Of a stretch of DNA of 64,000 nucleotides, positions 13,401 to 24,504 are shown piece after piece. The position numbers and the translations under genes were made by a program. The notes beneath the pieces were generated by a model that did not search any database, had not been told where the DNA came from, and saw only the letters and a program-made list of their open reading frames with translations. Source of the DNA: Hofstenia miamia (taxonomy: Eukaryota > Xenacoelomorpha > Acoela > Hofsteniidae); NCBI GenBank assembly GCA_900660155.1, contig CABFPE010000117.1, positions 333,675 through 397,674 on the forward strand. Direction: 5' to 3'. Numbering within the stretch: position 1 is the first letter of the stretch; every line of letters starts with the position of its first letter.

Positions 13401-16400
13401 TGTTCATTACCTCCAGAGATACCATGTTTTCTAAAACAAGATTGGTTGACTTTGTGATTATCTGCAAGTATTGCAAAAAATACGACCAGATGAATTATGC
13501 ACAAGATCCAATAAGAGATTTAGTTGATTAAACAAAAAATTTGCATTGACTGAAAAAATCGGAATGAGTCGAATAATAAAAGAATTCACAATTGAATGGA
13601 GAGACCATAAAAGCCAAAACTATCCTAATGGCTTTATTTTTTATCTTCAGAAAATCCGACAATTTGCCCAACTCTGTAGCGAATACCTTCTCTTAATGTA
13701 CATTTCATCGATAAGAAGAGTACAGCTGAAATTTTAGCTCAACAGCGTGCTTAGTACTTCTCTGCATTCACTAATGGTTACCAAAGTATTTCAGCGTAGT
13801 TAGTGTGGAAGAGGCAAGATATTTCTTAAGGCGCAGTAACAATTTCTACTACGCAAAATTAATGAAAATGCTTCTTTAATTACAAGAGATGGGTAACGAC
13901 AACCATTTGAGCTAAAGGATTGCAATTTAATTTGCTCTATTAAGAACCTAGTTTGAAGAGAGCCCTTTGCATCATCTGGTAAACTATAATCCGAAAGTGT
14001 TCGTGGCATTGCAAGAAGCTCATCTTTAATATCTGAATCAAAATTTCGAGCAGTATTAATAGCGGCTTCTAGTTGTGAGTATCTTGTCAGTTTAGCAGAC
14101 AATGCCAATAAATGGTCCAATGGAGCATGCGTATGTCTCGCATAACCTTTGATTATAAAATCCGAATTGATATGAATATAATAATTAAAAAATAACTTGT
14201 TCTTTTACAAAAAATACGCAAATAATCAATTAACTAATCTGAATTGCACATTGAGAATATGAAGATCTTGTGAAATCGACAAGATCATTCCAAGCTTGAA
14301 TTATGTCTTTCTCATTAAATGTTGATAATTCATCAGACATGGCTTGTCATTTAATTATAGAGATATTCCATGTTTCAATATTTCTCGACGCTGATGGTTA
14401 TTGTTGAATGAAGAACGACGAGGGGACATTAAACATAGATGGGAGTGAATAGGTAAATGATAGCGCTTAACTTTTCTTGTCTCATAATTTGTGGAAGAAT
14501 GCTTCTCACAGACAACAGTGTACTTTGTAACTATGGCAATGCTTTTCGCCAACGTTCTCTGCAAGAACAAAACATGTTTATGTATATATATTAGTATGTG
14601 GAGAAGGAATATTCTGTGATTACAATAAAAAATACTGCTTATGTATTAGATTGTTATATCTGTTTGATAAACTAATGTTTTACTCGTGGGCAAACTTTAG
14701 AATTTAGGGTATGTGGACACCATATTACTGCCTGGGAGTTGCTCTGAGTTCTACCTGTAATTACCTGGAAATTGATAGGTTGAAATACGCGGACACCGTG
14801 TTTAAAGCTAAAACATTTCCTAATATAACGTTCTCTTATGAAAGTGTTATATCAGTTTGGACCATGTGTGTACCTACTGACAATTTAGTTGATTCAGTGT
14901 GGCATGCCATGATTTTATAACATCTTTATAAGGTGATCATCACAGATCTTGTTGTAAAATGTCTCACAGTTAAATTATTACCAATAACTTAGACTGCGGC
15001 AATTAATCCAGTTGATTTTACAGCAAACCAAACTAAATTCATCGCATGTGGTGAAAATTCAACAAGCAGCTCTGTGCCGATATGCTATAGTTTCGATATA
15101 CTTAGCTAACACTCTAAATTTCTATACTATTGCTGCAAGAAGGTAAGCATCTTTTTTGAAGAAAACAAGAGTTGCTCTTTAAATATTATGTATAAACTTA
15201 TCACACTAAAATTTAATAACAAATCAATTTTGAAGACATTAATAAACTAGAATCTACCCCGGCAATTGCACTGCGTTTGCAAGCGAATACCTCTTTATAT
15301 TCTGTGAATGTAAAGGAATGTTCTTTTCATGCCGGTGTATAAGTAGTTTTACTAAATTAATGGCTAAGATTTTGAGCATATCAATATGTTTTAAATTTTA
15401 CAGTTATTGTTTTAGTAAATCATTATTTATATATGTTGTGTTTACTGAACAATTGCTATGTAAATGTAGTAACTATCAACTATCAGACAAATCCATTTTC
15501 AAAAGCAATCTTCAAATCAGAATGTATATAAAACTTTACAAATGCAGTGATTCTCTAGGTGTACGTGAAATGTAAAACCAGAGTTTGAAAAAGCAAATCA
15601 GAAATAAGTAAAGAATGACAAACTATGTAAGTGAACATGACATATTGCTCCATTTCAAATTCTGCCTTCTACATATGCTCGATTTGGTTGCGCAGAAAAT
15701 TTTCCGCATCAATGCCTCTAAATTGAAATACATTAATTATACATAAGTCAATAGAAAAAACCTCCATATTTACTACGATTTGGATACATTTTGCTGCCGA
15801 ATATTTCCAAATAATGCATAAACATAGTTAATGAATGACTACCTATTGACCTAATGACATCTCAAAACGAAAAATACTTTCGAAAATATTTATCAACTGT
15901 GAACAAATTATACTACACGCAATTATGACATAAATTAGATTTAAAACAAAATTCAAATGCGAAAGTTTGAAGTTATTTAACTGTATCGTATACTCTTAAA
16001 TACGTCTTTTTCTGGACCTTCCAAGGGTGGTCGTAAATTCCGTTTCAACGGACTTAACATGCATAAAATGGCGCGGACACTTAAGGTATGTTTTGATTGT
16101 GTCTTCCCGGGGAAGCTTTTGAAAAGTAAACTTGGACCATTCTCATCGATATTCTTTTGACTTTCTCCAAAACCTTGCAGCTTTATTGTGGCATGCTAAA
16201 CAGCAGTAGATATATTACAGCTTGCATTAAAATTGCAAAAAATATGTAGTCACATTATATAGAAAATTGCAGGTAGTTGACCATCAAATTTGAAAAAACC
16301 ATGTTACGTAAAAATAACGTATTATGAAATTTTATCTTTTTCTATTGTTATATTTAGTTGATTCAATATATCAATGGTGGAATTAAATATCTTTGGGATC

Positions 16401-19154
16401 ACAAATTGGTTGTACAGGTTACTTGTATATATAAATCCACATAAATATAAATATCTAATTTGGTGGTTTTAAAGAGAGTAGCTTACGAAATTTGATATAT
16501 CTCTTGGCTGCTTACGGACTTCAAAAATCTATGCTGTCTGCCCATGTTAATTTGAAGAGGCTTAAAATTCCTTCATTATGGTTCTAAGCATTCAAGAATA
16601 ATACAATATAGCATGAATATTAAAATGAAAGGAATGGTCTCTTTTGAGTTCTTACACATATATTCGAAGTAGATGGCTGTGAAATTAAAAGGATTTAAGT
16701 CTGTTACTGTTCTTTCACCCTAACGATTATAAAATGATCCGCGGCCCAGCCCAACCCATTTAAGATTAATAATAATAATAATGAAAGACTTTATTTAGTC
16801 GCTGAAGGCATACACTACAAAAAAATAAAAACAAGTCAAGTTTTACGGCAGCGAGGACAGTCGTAGGAGATGAAATAGGAGCAGATGGAAGAGTAGACAA
16901 AGTTGGAGAAGGGCTCAGCAAAGAGGACAGATTGAGGGAGGTCGTTGATAGCAACAGGGAAGAAGAGAACAGCAAACACCGAACCTTGAGGAGCACCACT
17001 AGAGAGAAGAGCAGGAGAAGAAATAGAAGAGTTGATTTTGACACATTGACGACGATTGGAGAAGTAAGACTGAAAGAGTTCGATGAAATCAGCATCAAAG
17101 CCAAATAAACTTAATTTGTCAAGAAGGATAGAATGAGGGAGCCGATCAAAAGCTTTAGAAATGTCAATAACGATAATGCAACCAGGATCATTACGATCAG
17201 AGTCGAAATAGCAGTTTTCAATCAAAACAATATGAACCCCATGTTGGGTTGACACGTTTCCGTCCTGACATAAGCCCGAAGCCTAAACTTAAACCCGCGA
17301 GCCAAGATGCAAGAGTTGTATTATATTTCCAAATGAAGACAAGATTTTTTCCTTGAAAAATTTATTAAAAAATATTTTTAGCTATCAATATCCGTTAAGA
17401 TAATTGATTGATAATTGACGTAGAACATTAATTTTTATTGATAATTGGCCCTAGTAATTTGATGATCGAACACTATAAAAATTTGGAAAATAACACTGCT
17501 TTAAGATGTCTTTAAAACACCCTGTTTTCAACATGCCAATCCTGTTTCAACTCATAGAAGATCATTTTAATCTTTGAAACCTCGAATTGGTCAACTGTTG
17601 AGTTTTACGTCAAGCTTCTTCATAAATTTGCTTAGCAAATTGACAAAAACGCATTTTCCTGGAGTTTGCGCTTTCATCAAATAAAAATTTTCAAATAATT
17701 TCGATTTTCAATTTCAATAGGGTAGAGAAATTTTCCAGTAATCCAATGTGTTAAAATTCCATTGCTGACTGCTTGAAACGAACTCAAGTGTACATGCTGT
17801 CATGTTGTGAATGACCGCAGTAATATTAAAACAACAAATACATATTCCTTTGGATGTACCCTATCAACAAATTATAGTTTCAAGTCATTGTTACGTTAAA
17901 GACAATTTATATTTCAGGTTGTAGTTTAATTTAAGTTCAAATTTAGAAATCTTATGGGATGGCATTTGAAGCAATTTATTGAAATTCTTTTGCATTTTAT
18001 ACGAATTTTCCACAATTAATGCGTTGAAATGCAGCTCCTTTCAAAACGACAAAAAACCATAATGAAAGCTCACATATGCTTCTAAGCATACATTTTCATC
18101 CAAAAAATCAGCCTCAAAATATCCTCTAATATCTAGTTTTCATCAAAGTATAAAAAATTTCTTATATTTTTGTCTATTATCTTTTCTAAACATCGTCTAT
18201 TTTCTCAATTCCCCATACTTGCCTAATTCGATGGGATATTCTAAAAAAAACTTTCAATTTATATAGGTACAAGCCAGTTTTCTCATCAATTATACTAATG
18301 CATTGCCTTTTCGAGTGATAAAACTTAAGAATAATGAATCAAAATTTCTGTAAAAAGTCCTGCATGGTGATAATATAAAATCTTATAGAATTATGTTTTT
18401 TCTTAATATGAGTTTTTCATTATAAAATTTCGCCTTATGTACTTTTTGAAGCAGCTGTTTTCTATATAATCAGATTTTGGGTTGAGAGAAATAGTTTGCA
18501 ATTTTTAATAACTCATTGAAATCTATCTTAAATCAAATGAGTGAACTGAGAACATTTTGTTGAAAATGTAGTGAACAAAGGGAATTAATATGAAATATTA
18601 ATTTATGTTTCTCATTTTGTACTGAAAATTCGATTCAATTGCAAACGTTCAAAATTACAAATTATTTGTATAATTGAATTTTTGTTTAATCAACTTCTAA
18701 AACTAATGAATACATAAATAATTAGTTAATTTATTGGCCAAAACAATTTCAATTTTTTGTTTAGGGTGACATAACTCGTTATGGGTGTCGAACACGATCT
18801 GGACAATTAAATGATCTAAACTCAGGCCTCACTCGTTACTATCTCAATAACTTTGCCGATGGCATTCGTCAAGATGCTCATGAGCTTTTCCACGGGAGAT
18901 TTGTTGTTCCCGCACACGATCATCGGCCAATAACATCACCTTTCGAAAGTCCACTGACAGCAGATCTACTTTTACCAGTCTCGGCACTAATTTCATTCGC
19001 TATTTTTATTTATTGCTTGTTGGTTCCAGGCGAGGATTGGGTAGTTTACGCCCTGTTTTGGATTTCGTTGACTGTCATCTTCCTTGTTTTATGCGTCCGT
19101 AGAGGGCCGTTTTTAGTCAACAAACCTAAATTGGTGAAAGTGAAAATTCAATGA
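7305..19154 (+). CDS. SAC1: phosphatidylinositol phosphate phosphatase SAC1 (six exons)
   Basis: The CDS joins 7305-7470, 8178-8571, 8851-9130, 9358-9615, 11312-11560 and 18765-19154. All junctions are GT-AG with consistent phase, giving 578 aa (human SACM1L has 587). Sac1 dephosphorylates PI4P and related lipids at ER and Golgi membranes. The Sac domain spans about residues 60-495. Motifs seen are GNTANFVETEQ (229-239), RGSIPMSWTQ (253-262) and the catalytic CX5R loop CIDSLDR, with Cys384 and Arg390. Two hydrophobic segments (about 517-536 and 541-560) anchor the C-terminus, which ends KVKIQ. This fits the KXKXX COPI retrieval pattern also present in human Sac1. The loop has Ser at the position where many homologues have a second Cys. 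The start ATG is the first in the exon and the N-terminus aligns with human. A TTTTTTAG acceptor just upstream (7290) suggests a 5' non-coding exon. The frame is intact throughout. Confidence 0.95.
8178..8571 (+). CDS. SAC1: SAC1 coding exon 2
   Basis: Residues 56-186. The acceptor is TATTTAG and the donor G|GTAGGG. It encodes the N-terminal half of the Sac domain, including ILGIIPLLGCPYLVLAT, YYSPSLDITHSMQRL and ADHRFLWN, all matching the family. Confidence 0.95.
8851..9130 (+). CDS. SAC1: SAC1 coding exon 3
   Basis: Residues 187-280, with FVETEQI and RGSIPMSWTQTPNL. The in-frame donor is CAG|GTTGGT. A stronger-looking GTAAGA four bases later would break the frame with exon 4, so the weaker site is chosen. 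Confidence 0.9.
9358..9615 (+). CDS. SAC1: SAC1 coding exon 4
   Basis: Residues 281-366, phase 0 at both ends. It contains VSLINATGSEG and the YDFHANPD segment, equivalent to human FDFHKECK. The donor is CAG|GTAGTG. Confidence 0.93.
9845..11150 (+). mobile_element. Penelope-like element in SAC1 intron 4
   Basis: The element fills most of the 1.7-kb intron. In order on the plus strand: RPIVNIINNQAYHLHNFLDK (near 9860); an RT palm motif SYDVTSLFTNIPID (near 10037); IPMRSPLSPNLANF (near 10207); the catalytic CRYVDDIF (near 10309); and a GIY-YIG endonuclease core with GIVY and YIGETRRHLETWAKQH (10870-10965). This RT plus GIY-YIG architecture defines endonuclease-bearing Penelope-like elements. 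A TAA at 10400 and other stops break the frame. It lies in the same orientation as the host gene. Confidence 0.9.
11312..11560 (+). CDS. SAC1: SAC1 coding exon 5 (catalytic loop)
   Basis: Residues 367-449, phase 0 at both ends. It holds the catalytic loop, with Cys384 and Arg390 inside FRVNCIDSLDRTNVVQS. The following HQYAGTKAMK matches the family motif AGTGALK. The donor is AAG|GTATGC. Confidence 0.95.
12440..14580 (-). pseudogene. P-element / THAP9-like transposase relic in SAC1 intron 5
   Basis: On the minus strand, from right to left: the second half of a THAP zinc finger (TVVCEKH, near 14510); RYPSLVIKEAF...SRNCYCALRNILPLP (near 13870-13800), which fits the P-transposase rrYs..l..fal..L..S..aY..lr..l.LP pattern; REGIRYRVGQIVGF (near 13680), the segment following the first catalytic Asp; LADNHKVNQ (near 13460); DLLKNIRNNLI (near 13350), a strongly diagnostic P/THAP9 signature; and WNILNVKS (near 13080). 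Many stops and frameshifts separate these, so it is inactive. It is antisense to SAC1. The order of motifs makes the assignment solid, though the element ends were not found. Confidence 0.8.
16767..17290 (-). mobile_element. LINE fragment, RT to 3' end, copy 2
   Basis: The minus strand encodes RT motif A (IDISKAFDRLPHSILLDKL), a YFSNRRQCVKI segment, the B-box SSGAPQGSVF and INDLPQS. One frameshift separates these from a 3' region ending in an (AAT)n tail at 16767-16783. The 5' end is truncated near 17290. The 3' end matches 1664-1840, so this is the same family in the same orientation. It sits antisense in SAC1 intron 5. Confidence 0.85.
17291..18764. other. remainder of SAC1 intron 5
   Basis: AT-rich sequence with no recognisable frame or element end. 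Confidence 0.6.
18765..19154 (+). CDS. SAC1: SAC1 coding exon 6 (terminal, membrane anchor)
   Basis: Residues 450-578 plus TGA at 19152-19154. It starts GDITRYG (as in plant and other non-vertebrate Sac1 proteins), then RYYLNNFADGIRQDA, matching RYYKNNFSDGFRQDS. Next come two membrane segments and the basic tail ending KVKIQ. The acceptor is TTTTGTTTAG. No obvious AATAAA lies in the first 150 bases after the stop, so the 3' UTR end is unassigned. Confidence 0.95.
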   Translation, partial: GDITRYGCRTRSGQLNDLNSGLTRYYLNNFADGIRQDAHELFHGRFVVPAHDHRPITSPFESPLTADLLLPVSALISFAIFIYCLLVPGEDWVVYALFWISLTVIFLVLCVRRGPFLVNKPKLVKVKIQ

Positions 19155-20550
19155 TGTAAATATGAATTTATGATTAATGATATGAAAGAGTATTTTAAAT
19201 TATTTGTTATTTAGCGTTTATTAAATGATTGCATGTATTTATTTACAGCAATTTAAATGTCTTACATTTTTTATTCAGCTATATTAACTGATTGTTTATT
19301 TTGTAATTCAGCTTTAGTCATAATCTATTCTAACACAACCAATATAGCTTTCCGTAGATTATGTCAACAAATGATGCTATGTTAAAACAAATGACGGAAA
19401 CCCATTAACATTTTTCAAATATATAGCAATTGCTTGTTGAGATCAATCTTTTCTTACTCAACTTAAACAATTGAATCTATATAATCAATTAAATTACTTA
19501 AGTTATTTAAATTTTTCAAAGTTGATTAAAATTCAAAACAAAAATTTTTTAGAACATTTGCTTTTTCATATATACAATATGTTCTATGTCATGCAACCAA
19601 GAGAATTCGAATTTTTTTTCGCATGTTATTTTCAATGACATAGAAATAGAAGAAATATTTGGAAATTCTATTGCTCAATACTTATTTAAGTCAATTCAAC
19701 ATATTCAAATACTGCGTTAATAGTTTCATTCAATACAAAAATTTGACTTAACACTTTGCAAATACCCCCATGTCTTAGTCATTTGATTGTATTAACAACA
19801 TTGTATAGAATAATCATCAAAATTAACCACTAGGATAAAGCAAATTTTCTTAATCTCGTTGATTACATAACCAATAACACACATTCAAAGCATAAATTCA
19901 TTATTTATAAAAGTAAACGAGAAATTCATTTGGTAATATTTGATGCGCGTAGCAGTGTTTGAATTGCAAAGCTTGTATGTGGTTTGAAAAAATCCCAACA
20001 AGTTTTTTCTAGATTTTATTTGTCATAATGTGCGATTTAAAATTGCATATACTCTATTCAATGAATATCCAAACCAAAGCCCAAAATTCGATCAGATTTT
20101 AAAAGTGTGGAACTTTTAATTTACTAACATGTTAATAAATTTCAAAAATTAGTGTTTTGCTATCTTTTTACAGATTTGTTTAGTTTTCATAATATATATA
20201 CACATAATCTTAAACAACTTGCAATACTTCATGTTCACAATTTGGGAATTAAATAAACCAGAGTTTATTTAAATAAAGCAAATTTTTCCAAAAAATCATG
20301 ATTTTTGCTAAGTCAATGTACCATTGCTTAATTTTTGTATTTTTTCAAATTGATTAAAATTTCAGGCCGCCGAAGTGATGATATAAACACACACTTCTCC
20401 GAAATTGTGAATGGTCAAAATATGGGTACCTGGGTAATTTGGAAGTCATGTAAGACTTAAATGCATAATAACCATTTTGAATAGTGCGTATGCTTCGAGC
20501 AAGACACAGCCGCTGAAATTGCAGATCATTCAAAAACATGAAGATCGATA
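19155..20550. other. AT-rich region downstream of SAC1
   Basis: Likely contains the SAC1 3' UTR. No other gene or element is recognisable. Confidence 0.5.
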
Positions 20551-20554
20551 AATT

Positions 20555-20863
20555 ACAAATAAGAATTTGATAGTTATCGCAAGATCTTACTATTCGGCAA
20601 ACAGGTATGCTGACAACTCTTCATTCAAGTAAATTTGCAAAAAATTANNNNNNNNNNNNNNNNNNNNNNNNNNNNNNNAAGCTGTGTTTTCTACAGTAAT
20701 ATATGAGGCAACTTCCAATTCATCAGTTAATTCCACAGTGCCAACATTAAAACGATCTTAAACTTGATTTAAAATAAGAATTTGATAGTTATCGTAAGAT
20801 CTTACTATTCGGCAAACAGGTATGCTGACAACCATTCATTCAAGTAAATTTGCAAAAAATTAA
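20555..20863. repeat. about 90-bp direct repeats around a 30-N gap
   Basis: The sequence around AAGAATTTGATAGTTATCG at 20560-20648 recurs at 20776-20863 with only a few differences. The 30-N gap (20649-20678) abuts the end of the first copy. This may be contig-end overlap that was not merged, or a true short duplication. Confidence 0.85.
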
Positions 20864-20929
20864 GGCCAAGTCATCAACCCCAAATCGAAAAAAATATCGG
20901 AGGTTACCTTTTCGAAAACCTGTATAAGG

Positions 20930-21430
20930 AATTAGAATTTAACTATCCATGTTTTGAAACACCTTGGGATGATCTAAGAAAATTAAAAAAGTGTAAGTTA
21001 TCTGCTCTTAGTAACATCAGTTATTGCCCTAAAAAGCAATTCTGCTTCCTCTCTCAAGAGAGATTTTGTTGTTGGTGGATTACAACATTAACTACCTTGC
21101 CAAAAGTGAGACAAAGTACATAAACTTCATTTGTGAAGAATGGCAATTCGATGTTCCAACATGAGGAAACAACGTTAGTGATTACTTTTTAACAAATACT
21201 GAATCTGGTTTTCAGAAATTACATCTTTAATTCATTCTCCGACCATAACTTAGGGTTATTCGTTAGCAATTAAATTCTCCGTAGCAACATAAAGAAAAAA
21301 ATTTACTCGCAGTTTTACAAAATTTGACGAAAAAACTTAAAATTGATTAGAAAATGTCGCATGGGATTAAGTATATACACTGCAAGATCCAGAAGACATA
21401 ATTGGATTTATTATGAACATTAGCAGAACA
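20930..21430 (+). pseudogene. LINE endonuclease fragment
   Basis: A broken plus-strand frame reads VDYNINYLAKSETKYINF near 21080, corresponding to the GDFNINYL endonuclease motif of jockey/CR1-like LINEs. SDYFLTNTESGF (near 21180) follows at the spacing expected for the family's THt...iDyi.tN region. Stops interrupt it. It may be the 5' part of the LINE whose RT lies at 22.2-23.4 kb. Confidence 0.55.
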
Positions 21431-22115
21431 GCAAACGGCTTTTTTACAGGAATTTATAGAAAGCCAATCGATACAGGTTTTGTTTTAAATTCCAATTCAA
21501 ATTCACCTGTAGCATACAAACAGCACTAATCAAAGGAACAATACATCGAATTTTTGATGTCTTAATTTCTTATGAAATCAAACGGAAGTCGAATCTGAAG
21601 AAAAACGAATATCCAAGTCAATTTATTAACAAATTTATTAAAGAATAAATTGATGAAATATTGAACAAGACAGGAAAATATTTGAATAATTTTTAAAACA
21701 TTTTAAAATGCAATATAGAGGTAAGCACACAACAGATATGATTAATCAAATACGAAGAATAAATTATATAAAAGAAAATGTAAGATTTATTTTATACAAC
21801 GCGAAAACTTAGTCAAAACTTAGAATTAAAACCAATTACAAAGAGATTCGATCATTGCAATGTTATCTATAAAATCAGTTTCACCTGTGGTGAGGACTAT
21901 ATTGGATAAAGTAGCAGACAATTAAGCAGAAAAATAAAAGAACAATATCAGAAAACTCTAAGAAAATGTAGAATAAATTATGACATTAAAATGTTAAGAT
22001 CAACCATCCCCAAAAATTTAAAAGTAATCGAAATTATATACATAAGATCAATGCAACCAATCAGTAACACCAAAGATGACTACATCTATATTTATCAGCA
22101 CAAATGACCTCTAAT
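21430..22115 (+). mobile_element. Penelope-like element fragment (connector + GIY-YIG)
   Basis: GIYRKPIDTGFVLNSNSNSP (near 21460) matches the YRKPT.T..Y..Y.SNHP segment that follows the Penelope RT. About 400 bp later VIYKISFTCGEDYIG (21868-21912) and RQLSRKIKEQYQ form a GIY-YIG core, with a stop right after YIG. Both lie on the plus strand. The RT palm is missing, so this is a 5'-truncated dead copy. Confidence 0.75.
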
Positions 22116-22199
22116 CAACGTTTAATTACATCATAATATCTTTTAATTAAATAATGCACGCAATCTACATTAATAAATATCTTGAATGTCTATAAAGAG

Positions 22200-23390
22200 C
22201 AAACATTATCGCGATTTTAAGAGAAGAGACCCTACAGATTGCACAAATCCTGTTTCAAAAATATTTGAGAGGCTTCTATGCAAACAAATCAATTCATACC
22301 TAAAGGAAAACAATGTGCTATATTCGAATCAATTTTGATGCTTTACTCGAATTTACAAAGAATACACATTATTTTCTGAACAATAACATATGTAGCAGTT
22401 TTACTTTGCTTGACCTTAGAAAAGCGTTTGATAGTCTTGATTACAAAATTCTTGATGTAAAATTAGAAAATTACGGATTTAGTACCCCGTCAAGAATGTT
22501 TTTGGGCAACTTCGTTAACAATAGTCCAGAGTTGTTATCGGTTCGGTTCGGTTTCGGGTACAAAATCCTAGAAAAATCGCGTTAGCCTACATGTTCCGGG
22601 AAAACGCCGCTTACTTCAAAGTGCCCTAAGAAGGCCGTAATTCAATAATTATTTATTTATTGATGGCTTTTGGATGGTAGGTTTCTTGGGAAACAGGTCT
22701 TTATTAGCCCAGCTGCAATTATAATTAACAGTTGATATTAATGCTGGCGCATTTAAAATAACAATAGCGAAATTATGCCGTCCGGCATTTCGGGTACATT
22801 CGGTTTCGGGTACGTGTTTAAGAAATCGGTTCGGTTTCGTTTCCAAATTCTGTACCCGATTCCAACTGCAATAGACATCAACGTGTGCGTATTGATAGTG
22901 TATATAGTGAGTACATAGCAACTAATAAAGGAATTCCACATGGTATACTACTTGGTCATTTTCTTTTTAATTTGTACATAAATGATTTTTCAACACATTG
23001 TCGATGAGGAACTAAATCAATATGCAGACGAAATTTGCTGCATAAATGCATGTGAGTCCAATGACAGCCACAAGAAACTTGCAGAACACTTTTACCAAAA
23101 TCTGAATTATTTTAACTAAAGCATGCTAACAATGAGTAAGCAAAAACTCAGTTCATCATCTTCACTCCAAGTGGGTCGGAAGCAATGGCTAGACAAGTCT
23201 AAAAGTTTCTGACGGTATATCTGCAATCCAAAACAGCAAATCGGTAAAATACTTAGGTGTGGAAATACATCAATACTTCTGTTACAAAGATTTCATCAAC
23301 AGCAAAATTTGAAAAATGGCGTTTGGAATCCAGTATCTAAAACAAATAAAACAGCTTAAACAGAATAAATATTTAATTAACGCATTTGTA
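22200..23390 (+). pseudogene. LINE reverse transcriptase, split by a hAT insertion
   Basis: On the plus strand: NPVSKIFERLLCKQINSYL (near 22238) and motif A LLDLRKAFDSLDYKILDV (near 22410). After the hAT-like insert come GIPHGILLGHFLF and LYINDFS (near 22930-22995), the altered catalytic box QYADE (near 23020, canonical YADD) and the thumb motif SVKYLGVEIH (near 23245). The order matches jockey/CR1-like RTs. Stops and small frameshifts also occur outside the insert. The copy is dead, with its 5' end missing or in the 20.9-21.4 kb piece. Confidence 0.85.
22527..22868. mobile_element. hAT-like MITE, 342 bp, inside the LINE RT
   Basis: The ends start CAGAGTTGTTATCGG on the left and CAGTTGGAATCGGG when the right end is read inward. 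They are flanked by 8-bp direct repeats CAATAGTC (22519-22526) and CAATAGAC (22869-22876), 7 of 8 matching. Subterminal CGGTTCGGTTTCGGGTA-like repeats are in inverted arrangement at the two ends. The 8-bp target duplication and CAG ends indicate hAT. No coding capacity. Confidence 0.8.
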
Positions 23391-23403
23391 ATTAGTCAAT
23401 ATA

Positions 23404-24504
23404 CAGTGCTTCTCAAAAGTCAGGAAATATTTTAAAGGCTGCGTGCCTTTTTCTCAGCTTTTAGAAACCGGTGAATGCAATTTATCAGAGCTCACAAGAA
23501 AGGAATTTAGTTTTCTACCGGCGAAATGTAATTCTGATCGCGTTATACACCATTGTAACTGAAGTCCTGAAGAAAAAATTTGGTGACAATGTCATCGGAC
23601 TAGGCTTTCCGAGCTTTTGGTCTTCGAGGTCTCTTGATCTCAATCCGCTTGACTCTACTTTTGGAGAATGTTGAAAACTCAAGTCTACAGCCGGGGAAGA
23701 CCACAGAATCTCGAATCTATCAAAGAGTGGATCGTGGAAGCTGCTGAAGACGTGCAAAAAAATGAGGTCTCCAGTGCAATCCAGGACTTGTTCTACCGGT
23801 GCGAACTTGTTAGAGACCTCAATGGTGATACTTTCGAACATTTGTTAGAATTTCTTCATGATATTGTACTGTTTTTGGTGATTGTTTGTTATTGAATAAC
23901 TAGTTTTCAGTAATAAAGTTGTTTTCCTTAAAATTAGTTACGGAATAATAAGTTTACTATTATTAAAGATGTAGGTACTAAAATGAAATGAAATAAAATG
24001 AAATATCTATATTTAGAGTTGCTTTTTACGATATAAAACACTGTTTACAACTGTAAATAGCGTCAAACAATAGAAATAAACTTAATAAATAATAAACTTA
24101 ATAAAATCATGCAGATAATTTATTAGGTTTTGCAATAATAATTATAATTTTCTAACTTAAGAAGTGGCAAATTTAATTTACAAATATAGTCTTCTTTTAT
24201 GTTCAAACTTGGTTGCAATGATTTTATGAAAATACTCTCAATAATTTTTAAGTAATTTGATCTTGATGTCTGATGTAATATTTTGGTTTCAAAATTTAGT
24301 CCGCATTTATTTAGATGATTAGATATACTAGAACTGGTCTTATGTTCTTTAATTCTTCTTGATAGTTGTCTAAAATAGATTTCGCCTGTAGAAAATTAAA
24401 TTTCCTTCATGTGAGCTCTGATAAATCGCATTCACTGGTTTCTAAAAGCTATGACAACAAGGCATGCAGCCTTTAAAGTATTTCCAGACTTTTGAGAAGC
24501 ACTG
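23404..24504 (+). mobile_element. Tc1/mariner element with about 120-bp TIRs, internally disrupted
   Basis: The termini CAGTGCTTCTCAAAAGTC are in perfect inverted orientation, flanked by TA (23402-23403 and 24505-24506). Homology between the inverted repeats continues for about 120 bp, to about 23527 and 24382. Inside (23590-23890, plus) lies a transposase C-terminus with WSSRSLDLNPLD, in which the terminal Asp fits DDxD families. After one frameshift comes FWRMLKTQVYSRGRPQNLES. The N-terminal two thirds of the transposase are missing and a Penelope fragment occupies the right half. Confidence 0.9.
23960..24395 (-). mobile_element. Penelope-like 3' fragment nested in the Tc1/mariner element
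   Basis: The minus strand encodes the GIY-YIG region: TGEIYFRQLSRRIKEH, then SISNHLNKCGLNFETKIL and ESIFIKSLQPSLNIKEDY, the typical C-terminal part of the Penelope endonuclease. The 5' junction lies at the inner edge of the right TIR. The left TIR shares GGCGAAAT at the same place, so the two may have joined at microhomology. Confidence 0.75.
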
